A stretch of DNA of 64,000 nt from Streptomyces sp. DH24 (GCF_029813775.1 NZ_JARVKW010000013.1:62001-126000), one strand, 5' to 3'; shown: positions 9,231-17,969, counted from the stretch's first letter. Notes: generated by a model not told the origin, from the letters alone. A program made the numbers and translations.

Positions 9231-9360
9231 GCGGCGCGCCGCGACCCGCGGGACGGCAGTCGGCAGCGCGCCGCGACCCGCTGGGCGGCAGTCGGCCGAG
9301 CAGCGGCACGCTGCGACCCGCGCGGCGACGGTCACCCGAACAGCGACACCCCACGACCCG
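9231..9360. repeat. Degenerate GC-rich repeat around GCGACCCG, period 32-40 bp
   Basis: Downstream of the NAD-kinase-like gene, related copies of a GCGCGCCGCGACCCGC...GGCAGTCG unit recur. The GCGACCCG core is at 9241, 9273 and 9313, with a decayed copy at 9353. Preceding bases (9151-9230) are built from GGACGCCGGTCGGCGG variants. No reading frame looks coding. It resembles slippage-expanded non-coding DNA between convergent genes. Confidence 0.5.
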
Positions 9361-9450
9361 CGCCCCCTCGTGCCGCCGGAGCGGCACGGGCGGGCGCGGG
9401 TGGGGAATGGTGGGCCAGGGTGGGCGCGGGTGGCCGCCCGGGGCCACCCT

Positions 9451-9506
9451 GGCCGCGAGGCCGGCTCCGCGGTCGGCCTCGCGGCCACGCCCCGGTGGGC
9501 GTGGCC
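9451..9506. terminator. Two adjacent perfect hairpins between convergent genes
   Basis: A 13-bp perfect stem (GGCCGCGAGGCCG at 9451-9463 with 9474-9486, 10-nt loop) is immediately followed, sharing four bases, by a 10-bp perfect stem (9483-9492 with 9497-9506, loop CGGT). They lie just beyond the stop of pnkp (9512) and downstream of the rightward NAD-kinase-like gene. This is consistent with bidirectional termination without a T-run, as is common in Streptomyces. The two stems share bases and are mutually exclusive. Confidence 0.65.
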
Positions 9507-9511
9507 GCCCG

Positions 9512-12070
9512 TCACAGCCGGGGGTCCACCGGCTCCGACTCCAGTGCCAGCACGCCGAACACCGCCTCGTGGATCCGCCACAGCGGCTCGCCGTCCGCGA
9601 GGCGGTCCAGGGCCTCCAGGCCGAGGGCGTACTCGCGGACCGCCAGCGACCGCTTGTGGTTGAGGAAGCGGTTGCGCAGGCGGGCCAGGTTCTCCGGGCG
9701 CGTGTACTCGGGACCGTAGATGATCCGCAGGTACTCGCGGCCCCGGCACTTGATGCCCGGCTGCACCAGCCGGCCCTTCGGGTCGCGCACCAGCGCGCCG
9801 AGCGGCTTGACCACCATGCCCTCGCCGCCCCGGCCGGTCATCTCCAGCCACCAGTCGACGCCGGCGCGCACCGACTCGGGGTCGCCGGTGTCGACGTACA
9901 GCCGCCGGGTGGTCGCCAGCAGGCCGCTCCCATCGTGCTCCACGAGCCGGTCGATCAGCGCGAGCTGCTCGTCGTGCCCGAGCCCGGCGAGGCTGCGGCC
10001 CTGGACGGCGAGGATCTGGAACGGTGCGAGACGCACACCGTCCAGGCCGTCGGTGGTCCAGCAGTAGCGCCGGTACGCCGCCGTGAACGCCGCCGCGTCC
10101 GACGCCCGCTCGCGCTGCCGCGTCAGCAGGTCCGACACGTCGACGCCGCGCGCCGCCGCGCCCTCCAGCGCGGCCAGCGCACCCGGGAACACCGCCCCCG
10201 ACGCGGCGCCCACCGCGGCGTACTGCGAGCGCAGCAGCCCGGACGCCTTCAGCGACCACGGCATCAACTCGGCGTCCAGCAGCAGCCAGTCGGTGCCGAG
10301 CTCCGTCCACAGGCCGGCCTCGTCCACCGCCGCGCGGAGCCGGGCGAGGACCTCCTCGGTGACGGACGCGTTGTCGAAGAAGGGGCGCCCGGTGCGGGTG
10401 TACAGGGCACCGGTCGGGCCGGACACGCCGAAGCGCTTCGCCGCCGTCCCGGCGTCGCGGCACACCAGCGCCACGGCCCGCGACCCCATGTGCTTCTCCT
10501 CGCACACGACGCGCGCCACCCCGTCCCCGGCGTACTGCGCGAAGGCCTCCGCCGGGTGCTCCAGGTACCCCTCGATCCGCGACGTCGCCGTCGGCGCCAT
10601 CGTCGGCGGCAGGTACGGCAACAGCCTCGGGTCCACCGCGAAGCGGCTCATGACCTCCAGCGCGGCGGCCCCGTTCTCCTCCCGGACGGCGACCCGGCCC
10701 GCGTGCCGTGTCTCCACGGCACGCCGGCCGCGCACGTCGGCCAGGTCGAGCGGCCGGCCGTCCTGCCCGCCGGGCGCCTCGGACCGCAGCGGCTTCGCCG
10801 GCTCGTACCACACGCGCTCCGCCGGTACGTCGACCAGTTCGCGCTCCGGCCAGCGCAGCGCGGTCAGCTTGCCGCCGAACACGGCACCGGTGTCCACGCA
10901 GATGGTGTTGTTGAGCCAGGTGGCCTCCGGGACCGGGGTGTGGCCGTACACCACGGCCGCGCGGCCCCGGTAGTCCTCCGCCCACGGGTAGCGCACCGGC
11001 AGCCCGAACTCGTCGGTCTCGCCGGTCGTGTCGCCGTACAGGGCGTGGCTGCGGACCCGGCCGGAGGTGCGGCCGTGGTACTTCTCGGGCAGACCGGCGT
11101 GGCAGACGACCAGCTTTCCGCCGTCCAGGACGTAGTGGCTGACGAGCCCGTCGATGAACGCCCGTACCTCCTGCCTGAACTCCTCGCTCTCGCCGTCCAT
11201 CTGGGCGATCGTCTCGGCCAGGCCGTGGGTGTGCTGGACCTTGCGGCCCTTGAGGTGGCGGCCGAACTTGTTCTCGTGGTTGCCCGGCACGCACAGCGCG
11301 TCGCCCGACTTCACCATCGCCATCACCCGGCGCAGCACGCCCGGGCTGTCCGGGCCGCGGTCGACGAGGTCGCCGACGAAGACCGCCGTGCGGCCCTCGG
11401 GGTGCACGCCGTCGACGTAGCCCAGCTTGCCGAGCAGCGCCTCCAGTTCGGCGGAGCAGCCGTGGATGTCGCCGATGATGTCGAACGGGCCGGTCAGGTG
11501 GGTCAGGTCGTTGAACCGCTTCTCGGTGACGACGGTGGCCCGTTCGACCTCCTCGACGCCGCGCAGCACGTGCACCTTGCGGAAGCCCTCGCGCTCCAGG
11601 TGCCGCAGGGAGCGGCGGAGTTCGCGGATGTGGCGCTGGATGACCCGGCGCGGCATGTCGGCGCGGTCGGTGCGGGCCGCGTTGCGCTCGGCGCACACCT
11701 CCTCCGGTATGTCGAGCACGACGGCGATCGGCAGTACGTCGTGCCTGCGGGCCAGTTCGACCAGTTGGCGCCGGGCCTCGGGCTGCACGCTGGTGGCGTC
11801 GACGACCGTGCGGCGGCCGGCGGCCAGGCGCTTGCCGGCGATGTAGTGCAGCACGTCGAAGGCGTCGCGGGTCGCGCCCTGGTCGTTCTCGTCGTCGGAG
11901 ACCAGGCCGCGGCAGAAGTCGGACGAGAGCACCTCGGTCGGCTTGAAGTGCCGGCGGGCGAAGGTGGACTTGCCGGAGCCGGAGGCGCCGACGAGCACGA
12001 CGAGGGAGAGGTCGGTGACGGGGAGGGCACGCCCCTTCGGGGCCTTGGTCACGGTCCCGTTCTCGGTCAT
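9512..12070 (-). CDS. pnkp: Bacterial polynucleotide kinase-phosphatase with RNA adenylyltransferase domain (Pnkp)
   Basis: 852 residues in the standard three-module order. The 5' kinase P-loop GASGSGKS is at 28-35. The calcineurin-type 2',3' phosphatase has GDIHG (200-204), GDLVDRG (233-239) and GNHE (263-266). The C-terminal ligase-like domain has its nucleotidyl Lys in EEKHMGS at about residue 526. With Hen1, bacterial Pnkp heals and seals RNAs cut by ribotoxins, Hen1 adding a 2'-O-methyl mark. The start ATG overlaps the hen1 stop (ATGA), as expected for the cassette. Because hen1 is fused to a GH3 gene, pnkp now forms the distal end of the xylo-oligosaccharide operon. Confidence 0.95.
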   Translation of the reverse strand: MTENGTVTKAPKGRALPVTDLSLVVLVGASGSGKSTFARRHFKPTEVLSSDFCRGLVSDDENDQGATRDAFDVLHYIAGKRLAAGRRTVVDATSVQPEARRQLVELARRHDVLPIAVVLDIPEEVCAERNAARTDRADMPRRVIQRHIRELRRSLRHLEREGFRKVHVLRGVEEVERATVVTEKRFNDLTHLTGPFDIIGDIHGCSAELEALLGKLGYVDGVHPEGRTAVFVGDLVDRGPDSPGVLRRVMAMVKSGDALCVPGNHENKFGRHLKGRKVQHTHGLAETIAQMDGESEEFRQEVRAFIDGLVSHYVLDGGKLVVCHAGLPEKYHGRTSGRVRSHALYGDTTGETDEFGLPVRYPWAEDYRGRAAVVYGHTPVPEATWLNNTICVDTGAVFGGKLTALRWPERELVDVPAERVWYEPAKPLRSEAPGGQDGRPLDLADVRGRRAVETRHAGRVAVREENGAAALEVMSRFAVDPRLLPYLPPTMAPTATSRIEGYLEHPAEAFAQYAGDGVARVVCEEKHMGSRAVALVCRDAGTAAKRFGVSGPTGALYTRTGRPFFDNASVTEEVLARLRAAVDEAGLWTELGTDWLLLDAELMPWSLKASGLLRSQYAAVGAASGAVFPGALAALEGAAARGVDVSDLLTRQRERASDAAAFTAAYRRYCWTTDGLDGVRLAPFQILAVQGRSLAGLGHDEQLALIDRLVEHDGSGLLATTRRLYVDTGDPESVRAGVDWWLEMTGRGGEGMVVKPLGALVRDPKGRLVQPGIKCRGREYLRIIYGPEYTRPENLARLRNRFLNHKRSLAVREYALGLEALDRLADGEPLWRIHEAVFGVLALESEPVDPRL

Positions 12071-14754
12071 GCCGCCTTCGCCTCCTTCTCGCTCTTCTCG
12101 CTCTTGTCGCTCTTGTCGCTCTGGTCGCTCTTGTCGTTCCGGTCGTTCCGGTCGCTGTCGTTGTTCCGGGTCGTGGTGGTGCGGTTCCTGGTGTGCTTCC
12201 CGTCCGCGTCGGCGCTCAGCGTGAACACCGCCATCTGCGTGGGCGGGCCCACCTCCGGGTCGTCGGGGCCGATCGGCGCGAACTCCACGTCGTAGCCGTG
12301 CCGTTCGGCCACCGACCGGGCCCAGGTGCGGAACTCGGCGCGGGTCCACTCGAAGCGGTGGTCGCCGTGCCGGACGTGCCCGGCCGGGAGGCTCTCCCAG
12401 CGGACGTTGTACTCGACGTTCGGCGTGGTCACGAGGACGGTGCGGGGGCGGGCCGCGCCGAACACCGCGTACTCCAGGGCGGGCAGCCGCGGCAGGTCGA
12501 CGTGCTCGATCACCTCGCTGAGCACGGCGGCGTCGTAGCCCTTGAGGCGGTTGTCGGTGTAGGCGAGGGAGCCCTGGAGCAGCTTCACGCGTGCGGCCCG
12601 CCGCTCCCCCATCCGGTCCAGCTTGAGCCGCCGCCCGGCGATGGTGAGGGCCCGCATCGACACGTCGACGCCGACGATCTCCGTGTACCGCGGATCCTTC
12701 AGCAGCGTCTGCACCAACTGGCCCTGGCCGCAGCCGAGGTCGAGGACGCGGGCGGCGCCGGACGCCTGGAGCGCGGCCACGATGGCGTCCCGGCGCTGCT
12801 CGGCGAGCGGGGCCGGCCGCTCCTCGGTCTCCGTCTCCGCCGCGACCGCGTTGTCGATCGCCTCGACCTCGCTGTCGTCGGCCTCGGCCAGCCGGACCAG
12901 CTCAAGCCGTTCCATGGCCTGGCGGGTCAGCGACCAGCGGCGCGACAGGTAGCGGCCGGCGATGAGCTTCTGCTCGGGGTGGGCGGCCAGCCAGCCGTCA
13001 CCGGCCCGCAGCAGCTTGTCGACCTCGTCCGGGGACACCCAGTAGTGCTTGGCGTCGTCCAGGACCGGCAGCAGGACGTACAGGTGACGCAGGGCCTCGG
13101 CGACGGTCAGCGTGTCCGACTCCAGGACGAGCCGCACGTACCGCGAGTCGCCCCACTCGGGGAACTCGGTGTCCAGCGGCACGGGCTCCACGGTGACCGT
13201 CCAGCCCGGCGGCTCGAAGAGACGTCGTACGAGGTCGGCGCCGCCGCGGGCGGGCAGGGCGGGCACCTCCACGCGCAACGGGCTTGGCTGGTCCGGCAGT
13301 TCGGGGCGGGCGTGGCACACCCCGCGCATCGCGCTGGAGAAGACGCTGCTCAGCGCCACGGCGAGCAGGGAGGACGCGGCGTACGGCCGGTCGTTGACGT
13401 AGTTCGCGAGGGCCGCGTCCGGGGCGCCGCCGCGGCCCTTGCCCCGGCCGCGCCGGACCAGTGCCACCGCGTCCACCTCCAGCAGCAGCGCCGCCGTGCA
13501 GCGTTCGGCGTCCGCCTCGGGGTAGAGGACGTGGGCCGTGCCGTGGGAGGTGGAGAACGCCTGCGCCCTGTCGGGGTGCTTGTGCAGCAGGAAACCGAGG
13601 TCGGCTCCCTCCAGCGCGGGCGGCACCGGGTTCCAGTCCGGGTCGAGCAGCCCGAGCGCGGCCTTCTGGGTGAGGACCCGGCGCAGCGCGCGGTCGATGA
13701 GCTTCTCCGGGACGCGGCCCGCGGTGACGGCCTCGGCCAGGGGCGCGCCGAACGTCTTCACGGTGGGCAGTTCGATGTCGACGCCCGCCCGGAGCGCGGC
13801 GCCCGCGGCGTCGGCCCAGTCCCCGGCGATGCCGTGCAGGGTCTTGAGGAACGCGATGCCGAAGTAGTCGGCGACGACGGTGCCGTCGAAGCCCCAGGTG
13901 TCGCGCAGCAGCCCGGTCAGCAGGTCCTCGTCGGCCGCGGCGGGCAGGCCGTCGGTGTCGGTGTAGGCGTGCATGACGGAGCGGGCGCCGCCCTCGCGCA
14001 GAGCCATCTCGAACGGCGGCAGCAGCACGTCGGCGCGTTCCCGGGCGCCCATGGGCGCGGGCGCGAGGTTGCGTCCGGCGCGGGAGGCGGAGTAGCCGAC
14101 GAAGTGCTTGAGCGTGGCGACGAGTCCGGCGGACTCCAGGCCCTGGACGTAGGCGGTGCCGATGGTGCCGACGAGGTACGGGTCCTCGCCGATGGTCTCC
14201 TCCACGCGGCCCCAGCGGGCGTCGCGCACCACGTCGAGGACGGGCGCGAGGCCCTGGTGGACGCCGACGGCGCGCATGTCCCGGCCGATGGCGGCGGCCA
14301 TGCGGCGGATCAGTTCCGGGTCGAAGGTGGCGCCCCAGGACAGTGGCACCGGGTAGGCGGTGGCGCCCCAGGTGGCGAAGCCGGCCAGGCACTCCTCGTG
14401 GGCGACGGCGGGGATGCCGAAGCGGTTGGCGGCGGCGATCCGGGTCTGGGTGCGCAGCAGGGACAGCGCGCCGAGCGCCGGGTCGACGGGGGCGGTGCCG
14501 AACGGGCGGGTCAGCTGGCCGAGGCCGGCCGGCAGCAGCGCCTCCAGGTCGACGGCCTCCTCCATGTCGTGCTGGTGGGGCGCCACTTCGCCGCCCTCGT
14601 CGGAGGCGCCGACCCAGACCCCGTAGAGCTGGGCGATCTTCTCCTCAAGGGTCATGGCGTCGATCAGGGCGGTCACCCTGGTGTCGATGTCGTGGGCGGG
14701 GTCGTTCCAGATGGGGGCTTCGGGGGTGGTCTCAACGGCCACGTTGGCGGTCAC
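12067..14754 (-). CDS. GH3 glycosidase (N-terminal half) fused in frame to Hen1 RNA 2'-O-methyltransferase
   Basis: One uninterrupted 895-residue frame. Residues 1 to about 385 are a beta-xylosidase-type GH3 (beta/alpha)8 domain with the LKHF motif and nucleophile D296 (VVADYF). It ends where GH3 enzymes pass to their second domain, so the alpha/beta sandwich with the acid/base residue is missing. From about residue 386 (DLGFLLHKHPDRAQAF) the protein is Hen1, lacking roughly its first 15 residues. It retains the SAM loop LDLGCGQG (about 670) and the metal-binding EVIEH (about 745-749). The tail is a K/S/D-rich repeat. GTG at 14754 overlaps the permease stop (GTGA). Glycosidase activity is probably lost; methyltransferase activity is plausible. 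An assembly chimera is the main alternative. Confidence 0.85.
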   Translation of the reverse strand: MTANVAVETTPEAPIWNDPAHDIDTRVTALIDAMTLEEKIAQLYGVWVGASDEGGEVAPHQHDMEEAVDLEALLPAGLGQLTRPFGTAPVDPALGALSLLRTQTRIAAANRFGIPAVAHEECLAGFATWGATAYPVPLSWGATFDPELIRRMAAAIGRDMRAVGVHQGLAPVLDVVRDARWGRVEETIGEDPYLVGTIGTAYVQGLESAGLVATLKHFVGYSASRAGRNLAPAPMGARERADVLLPPFEMALREGGARSVMHAYTDTDGLPAAADEDLLTGLLRDTWGFDGTVVADYFGIAFLKTLHGIAGDWADAAGAALRAGVDIELPTVKTFGAPLAEAVTAGRVPEKLIDRALRRVLTQKAALGLLDPDWNPVPPALEGADLGFLLHKHPDRAQAFSTSHGTAHVLYPEADAERCTAALLLEVDAVALVRRGRGKGRGGAPDAALANYVNDRPYAASSLLAVALSSVFSSAMRGVCHARPELPDQPSPLRVEVPALPARGGADLVRRLFEPPGWTVTVEPVPLDTEFPEWGDSRYVRLVLESDTLTVAEALRHLYVLLPVLDDAKHYWVSPDEVDKLLRAGDGWLAAHPEQKLIAGRYLSRRWSLTRQAMERLELVRLAEADDSEVEAIDNAVAAETETEERPAPLAEQRRDAIVAALQASGAARVLDLGCGQGQLVQTLLKDPRYTEIVGVDVSMRALTIAGRRLKLDRMGERRAARVKLLQGSLAYTDNRLKGYDAAVLSEVIEHVDLPRLPALEYAVFGAARPRTVLVTTPNVEYNVRWESLPAGHVRHGDHRFEWTRAEFRTWARSVAERHGYDVEFAPIGPDDPEVGPPTQMAVFTLSADADGKHTRNRTTTTRNNDSDRNDRNDKSDQSDKSDKSEKSEKEAKAA
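12086..12157. repeat. Eight 9-bp tandem units encoding the Hen1 C-terminal tail
   Basis: Units of the form TTGTCGCTC run head to tail eight times with minor variants, in frame with hen1. They encode a KSD/KSE/RND tripeptide array just before the stop. This is a low-complexity, charge-rich, probably disordered tail. Copy number is likely to vary between strains by slippage without frameshift. Confidence 0.85.
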
Positions 14755-15569
14755 TTTCCTCCGACGCCCATCAGGCCCTGGACCAGGGCGCGACGGGCGA
14801 ACAGGTAGACGAGCAGGACGGGCACCATGGACAGCACCACGGCTCCCAGCAGACCGGGGATGTCGATGCCGTGTTCGGTCTGGAAGTTGTAGAGACCCAG
14901 GGTGACCACCTTGGTGGAGTCGGACTGGGTCAGGACGAGCGGGAACAGGAAGCCGTTCCAGGCCTGCAGCGCGGAGAACACCACGATCGTGGACAGGCCG
15001 CCCCGGGAGAGCGGGAGCACGAGCTGGAAGAACATCCGGCGCGGTGTGGCGCCGTCCATGGCCATCGCCTCGAACAGCTCCGAGGAGATGTCGCGCATGG
15101 CGCCGCTGAGGATGAGCGCCGACATCGGCAGGCAGAACGCCGCGGTGGGCAGGATGACACCGAGGAGGTTGTCGTACAGACCGGCCTCGCTGATCAGGTA
15201 GAACATCGGCACGATGACGGCCTGTGCCGGGATCGCGAGGCCCAGCAGGAACAGCCGGAAGACGTGCGAGGTGACGCGGCTGCGGCTGCGGACGATCGCG
15301 TAGGCGAGCGGCGGGACCAGCAGCAGCACCACCGCGATCACGCACGCGGTGACGAGGAGGGTGTTGAGGAAGTACCTGCCGAAGCCGCTGTCGAAGGCGC
15401 CCGTGTAGTTGTCGAGGGTGAACGTGTCCGGGACGGACACCGGTCCGTGCTCGGCGTAGTCCGCGCGGGTGCGGACCGTGGCGGCGAGCATCACGTACAG
15501 CGGCAGGCCGATCAGGAACAGCCACAGCAGCGAGCCGGCGCCGGCGAGGTAGTTGGGGCGGCGCCTCAT
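14751..15569 (-). CDS. bxlG: Sugar ABC transporter permease (BxlG-like, CUT1/MalG type)
   Basis: 272 residues with six predicted membrane helices. The EAA loop EAMAMDGATPRRMFFQLVLP (about residue 165) docks the ATPase. Position after a MalF-type permease and a binding lipoprotein, and before a GH3 gene with a divergent LacI regulator, matches the bxlEFGA-bxlR xylobiose locus described in Streptomyces thermoviolaceus. No ATPase is encoded, as usual in Streptomyces, where the shared MsiK supplies energy. Starts in an ATGA overlap with bxlF and ends in a GTGA overlap with the GH3-Hen1 gene. Confidence 0.9.
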   Translation of the reverse strand: MRRRPNYLAGAGSLLWLFLIGLPLYVMLAATVRTRADYAEHGPVSVPDTFTLDNYTGAFDSGFGRYFLNTLLVTACVIAVVLLLVPPLAYAIVRSRSRVTSHVFRLFLLGLAIPAQAVIVPMFYLISEAGLYDNLLGVILPTAAFCLPMSALILSGAMRDISSELFEAMAMDGATPRRMFFQLVLPLSRGGLSTIVVFSALQAWNGFLFPLVLTQSDSTKVVTLGLYNFQTEHGIDIPGLLGAVVLSMVPVLLVYLFARRALVQGLMGVGGK

Positions 15570-16522
15570 GACACACCCTCCATGGAGCTGCGCATCTTGT
15601 CGTAGCCGGAGAGGCGGACGACGATCAGCGAGATGACGGTGGCCGCGAGGACCAGGGCGAGGGCGATGGCGGAGCCGGCGCCGAAGTCGAAGCCCTTGAA
15701 AGCCTTTTGGTACATGTAGTAGGCGCTGATGGTGGTGTCGGTGCCCGGACCGCCCTGGGTGAGGATGAGGACCGTCTCGAACGTGGTGAGTCCGCCGACG
15801 ATCATCAGGATCATCGAGGTGACGACCGAGTTCCTCAGCTGCGGCAGCGTGATGTGGAAGAACTGGCGGTAGCGGCCGGCTCCGTCGATCTCCGCGGCCT
15901 GGTAGAGGACCTGGGGGATGGCGCGGGCGGCGCCCTGGTAGATCAGGGTGTGGAACGGGGTGAACTGCCAGGTGCTCACGAACGCCAGGACCCCGATGGC
16001 CGTGGCCTGTTCACCGAAGAGGTTGCCGTCGCCGAACAGCCAGGTGGCGCGGGCCGGGATGCCGAAGTTCGGGTCGAGCAGCGCCCGCCACAGCACCGAC
16101 ACGGCGGTCGCGGACAGCAGCAGCGGTACGAAGTAGATGACGGACAGCACCGCGCGGTTGCGCTGGTGACCGGCCGCCCAGACGCCGAGCACGATGCTCA
16201 GCGGCGTCTGGATGACGACGCCGAGCACGGTGAGCAGCAGGGTCAGCCAGATGCTCTTGAGCATCACCGGGTCGTCCACGATGCGCGACCAGTTGTCGAG
16301 GCCGACGAACTCGGGCGATCCCAGGCCGTTCCAGCTCATGAACGACAGCACCGCGACCATGATCAGCGGGACGATCGCGAACAGGGCGAAGAACACTGTG
16401 GCGGGCAGGGCCCAGGCGAAGCCGGGGCGCGCCACGTTGGCGACGTAGGAGCCGTCCGGCCGCCGCCGGGCCCGCTTGCGGGGCTCGGCGGCGGTGGGAG
16501 GGCTCGTGATCTGAGTGGTCAT
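15566..16522 (-). CDS. bxlF: Sugar ABC transporter permease (BxlF-like, MalF type)
   Basis: 318 residues. A basic cytoplasmic N-terminus (about 35 residues) precedes six membrane helices. An EIDGAGRYRQFFHITLP segment is the permease EAA motif. Follows bxlE by 7 nt and overlaps bxlG by ATGA, so the transporter subunits are made from one message. Partner of BxlE and BxlG in xylo-oligosaccharide uptake (assignment by synteny). Confidence 0.9.
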   Translation of the reverse strand: MTTQITSPPTAAEPRKRARRRPDGSYVANVARPGFAWALPATVFFALFAIVPLIMVAVLSFMSWNGLGSPEFVGLDNWSRIVDDPVMLKSIWLTLLLTVLGVVIQTPLSIVLGVWAAGHQRNRAVLSVIYFVPLLLSATAVSVLWRALLDPNFGIPARATWLFGDGNLFGEQATAIGVLAFVSTWQFTPFHTLIYQGAARAIPQVLYQAAEIDGAGRYRQFFHITLPQLRNSVVTSMILMIVGGLTTFETVLILTQGGPGTDTTISAYYMYQKAFKGFDFGAGSAIALALVLAATVISLIVVRLSGYDKMRSSMEGVS

Positions 16523-16529
16523 GAGCCGT

Positions 16530-17831
16530 TCATTCGGTCGGGAGGGCCTGCATGGCCTTGATGAAGCCGTCCTCGTCGATCTGGCCGTTGGTGAACTGCT
16601 GGATGGCCTGGTGGATCGAGGTGATGGCGGACGGCGGGTACGCCTGGTCCCACGACAGCTGGAACGACGGGGCCTTCGCGACCAGCTCGTACTGGAAGCG
16701 GGAGTACTCGGGGCTGGCCGCGGTGTCCAGGAACTTCTTGGTGTTGGTGGTGGTCGGCAGGTTGCCGATCGCCATCTGCGCCTTGACGAACTCGTCGGAG
16801 TACATGAGCTTCAGGAACTCGGCGACGGCCTCGGGGTGCTTGGTCTTCTTCAGCACCGAGTAGAAGTTGTTGGTGTTGCCCGCGACGTTGCCCGGGTCGC
16901 CCTTGCCGCCCTCGACGGTCGGGAAGGCGGTGTAGCCGAGGCCCTCCTTGGCGAAGTCCGCGGCGTCCTCCTGCTGCTGGGCGTAGTACCAGGAGCCCAT
17001 CAGCTCGAAGCCGGCCTTGCCGGAGGCGAGCAGCGCGGGCGAGGCGCCGTTGGTGTACTTCACGGAGTCGTAGTTCTTGCCGAAGGCACCGGCGTCGACC
17101 AGTTCCCTGAGCATGCCCAGGGCCTTCTTGCTGTCGGCGCTGTTCCAGGCCTCCTTGTCGCCCTCCAGGGCCTTCTGGAACAGGCCGGGGCCGGCGACGC
17201 GGTCGTAGAGGTACTGGAACCACATCTGGGTCGGCCAGCGGTCGCCGCCGCCGAGCGCGATCGGGGTGACGCCCTCGGCCTTGAGCTTCTTGACGGCGTC
17301 GATCAGCTCGTCCCAGGTCCTGGGCGGCTGGACGCCCGCCTTGTCGAGGACGTTCTTGTTGTGGAACAGCAGGACCGGCTGGGTGCCGCGCATCGGGACA
17401 CCGTAGGGCTTGCCGTCCACGACCGCGCTGTTGAACACGGACGGCAGGAACTTGTTCTCCAGGTCCGGGTTGTCCTTGATGAAGTCGTCCAGCGGCATCA
17501 GCAGGTCGGCCTTGACGAAGGGCTGGATGCTGCCGCCGCCCCAGTTGAAGAAGACGTCCGGGGCCTGCGGCGTGTTGATGATCGTCTGCAGCTTCTGCTG
17601 GTAGTCGGCGCCGGGGATGGTGTCGAGGACCACCTTCACGTCGGACGTCTTGTTGAACGTGTCGACGATCTTCTTCTCGACCTTGTTGCTCGCGTCCCCG
17701 TAGACCAGGACATGGATCTTCCCGTCGTCCGACGAGCCCCCGCCGTCGCCGTCACCGCAGGCGGACAGGCTCAGCGCGAGGGCGAGCGTCGCTGCGGCGG
17801 CGACCAGTCTGGGCAGCGCACGTGTCTTCAT
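16530..17831 (-). CDS. bxlE: Sugar-binding lipoprotein of ABC transporter (BxlE-like)
   Basis: 433 residues. A lipoprotein signal peptide has the lipobox LSAC with C25 as the modified cysteine, followed by a Gly/Ser/Asp-rich linker and a periplasmic-binding-protein type 1 (MalE-like) fold. ATG at 17831 is supported by AAAGGCG just upstream and by the signal peptide beginning there; the reading frame is open further 5' but those codons cover the operator. First gene of the bxlEFG-GH3 operon, divergent from bxlR. Confidence 0.9.
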   Translation of the reverse strand: MKTRALPRLVAAAATLALALSLSACGDGDGGGSSDDGKIHVLVYGDASNKVEKKIVDTFNKTSDVKVVLDTIPGADYQQKLQTIINTPQAPDVFFNWGGGSIQPFVKADLLMPLDDFIKDNPDLENKFLPSVFNSAVVDGKPYGVPMRGTQPVLLFHNKNVLDKAGVQPPRTWDELIDAVKKLKAEGVTPIALGGGDRWPTQMWFQYLYDRVAGPGLFQKALEGDKEAWNSADSKKALGMLRELVDAGAFGKNYDSVKYTNGASPALLASGKAGFELMGSWYYAQQQEDAADFAKEGLGYTAFPTVEGGKGDPGNVAGNTNNFYSVLKKTKHPEAVAEFLKLMYSDEFVKAQMAIGNLPTTTNTKKFLDTAASPEYSRFQYELVAKAPSFQLSWDQAYPPSAITSIHQAIQQFTNGQIDEDGFIKAMQALPTE

Positions 17832-17842
17832 CGTTCGCCTTT

Positions 17843-17868
17843 CGAAAGTTTCGGCATCCTCGCCGAAA
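17843..17868. promoter_or_regulatory. BxlR-type operator CGAAA-N-TTTCG in the bxlE promoter
   Basis: Perfect inverted repeat CGAAAGTTTCG at 17843-17853. It overlaps a second dyad, TTTCGG (17849-17854) with CCGAAA (17863-17868). A further half-site AGTTTCGG is at 17901-17908. As I recall, BxlR of S. thermoviolaceus recognises CGAA-N-TTCG, which both perfect sites contain. The site lies 12 nt from the bxlE start, where binding would block transcription or early elongation. Confidence 0.75.
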
Positions 17869-17969
17869 GTCCATGCTCCGGGACAGTAGGTGGAGACCCG
17901 AGTTTCGGTCAACGGTCCTGCACTGAGTCGCCCAAACCGTTACCGGCACGCGTGGCCTATCCTGCGGGC

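Noticed and set aside
9407..12295. Very long plus-strand open frame (962 codons) opposite pnkp
   Set aside because: Low-complexity Gly/Ala/Val/Arg composition produced by third-position GC of the real minus-strand gene; no SD or family resemblance.
13480..13620. Separate internal start for a free Hen1 downstream of the fusion point
   Set aside because: A GGAGGTG-like SD with GTG occurs inside the Hen1 fold, but starting there would delete core N-terminal strands; no earlier start with SD is seen.
14755..15576. N-terminal extension of the GH3-Hen1 frame to 15576
   Set aside because: That part is the shadow of the bxlG permease gene in another frame; GTG 14754 overlapping the permease stop is the sensible start.
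16515..17969. Extension of the bxlR frame upstream to 16515
   Set aside because: It is antisense to bxlE and lacks LacI-type sequence; the HTH begins right after ATG 17970.
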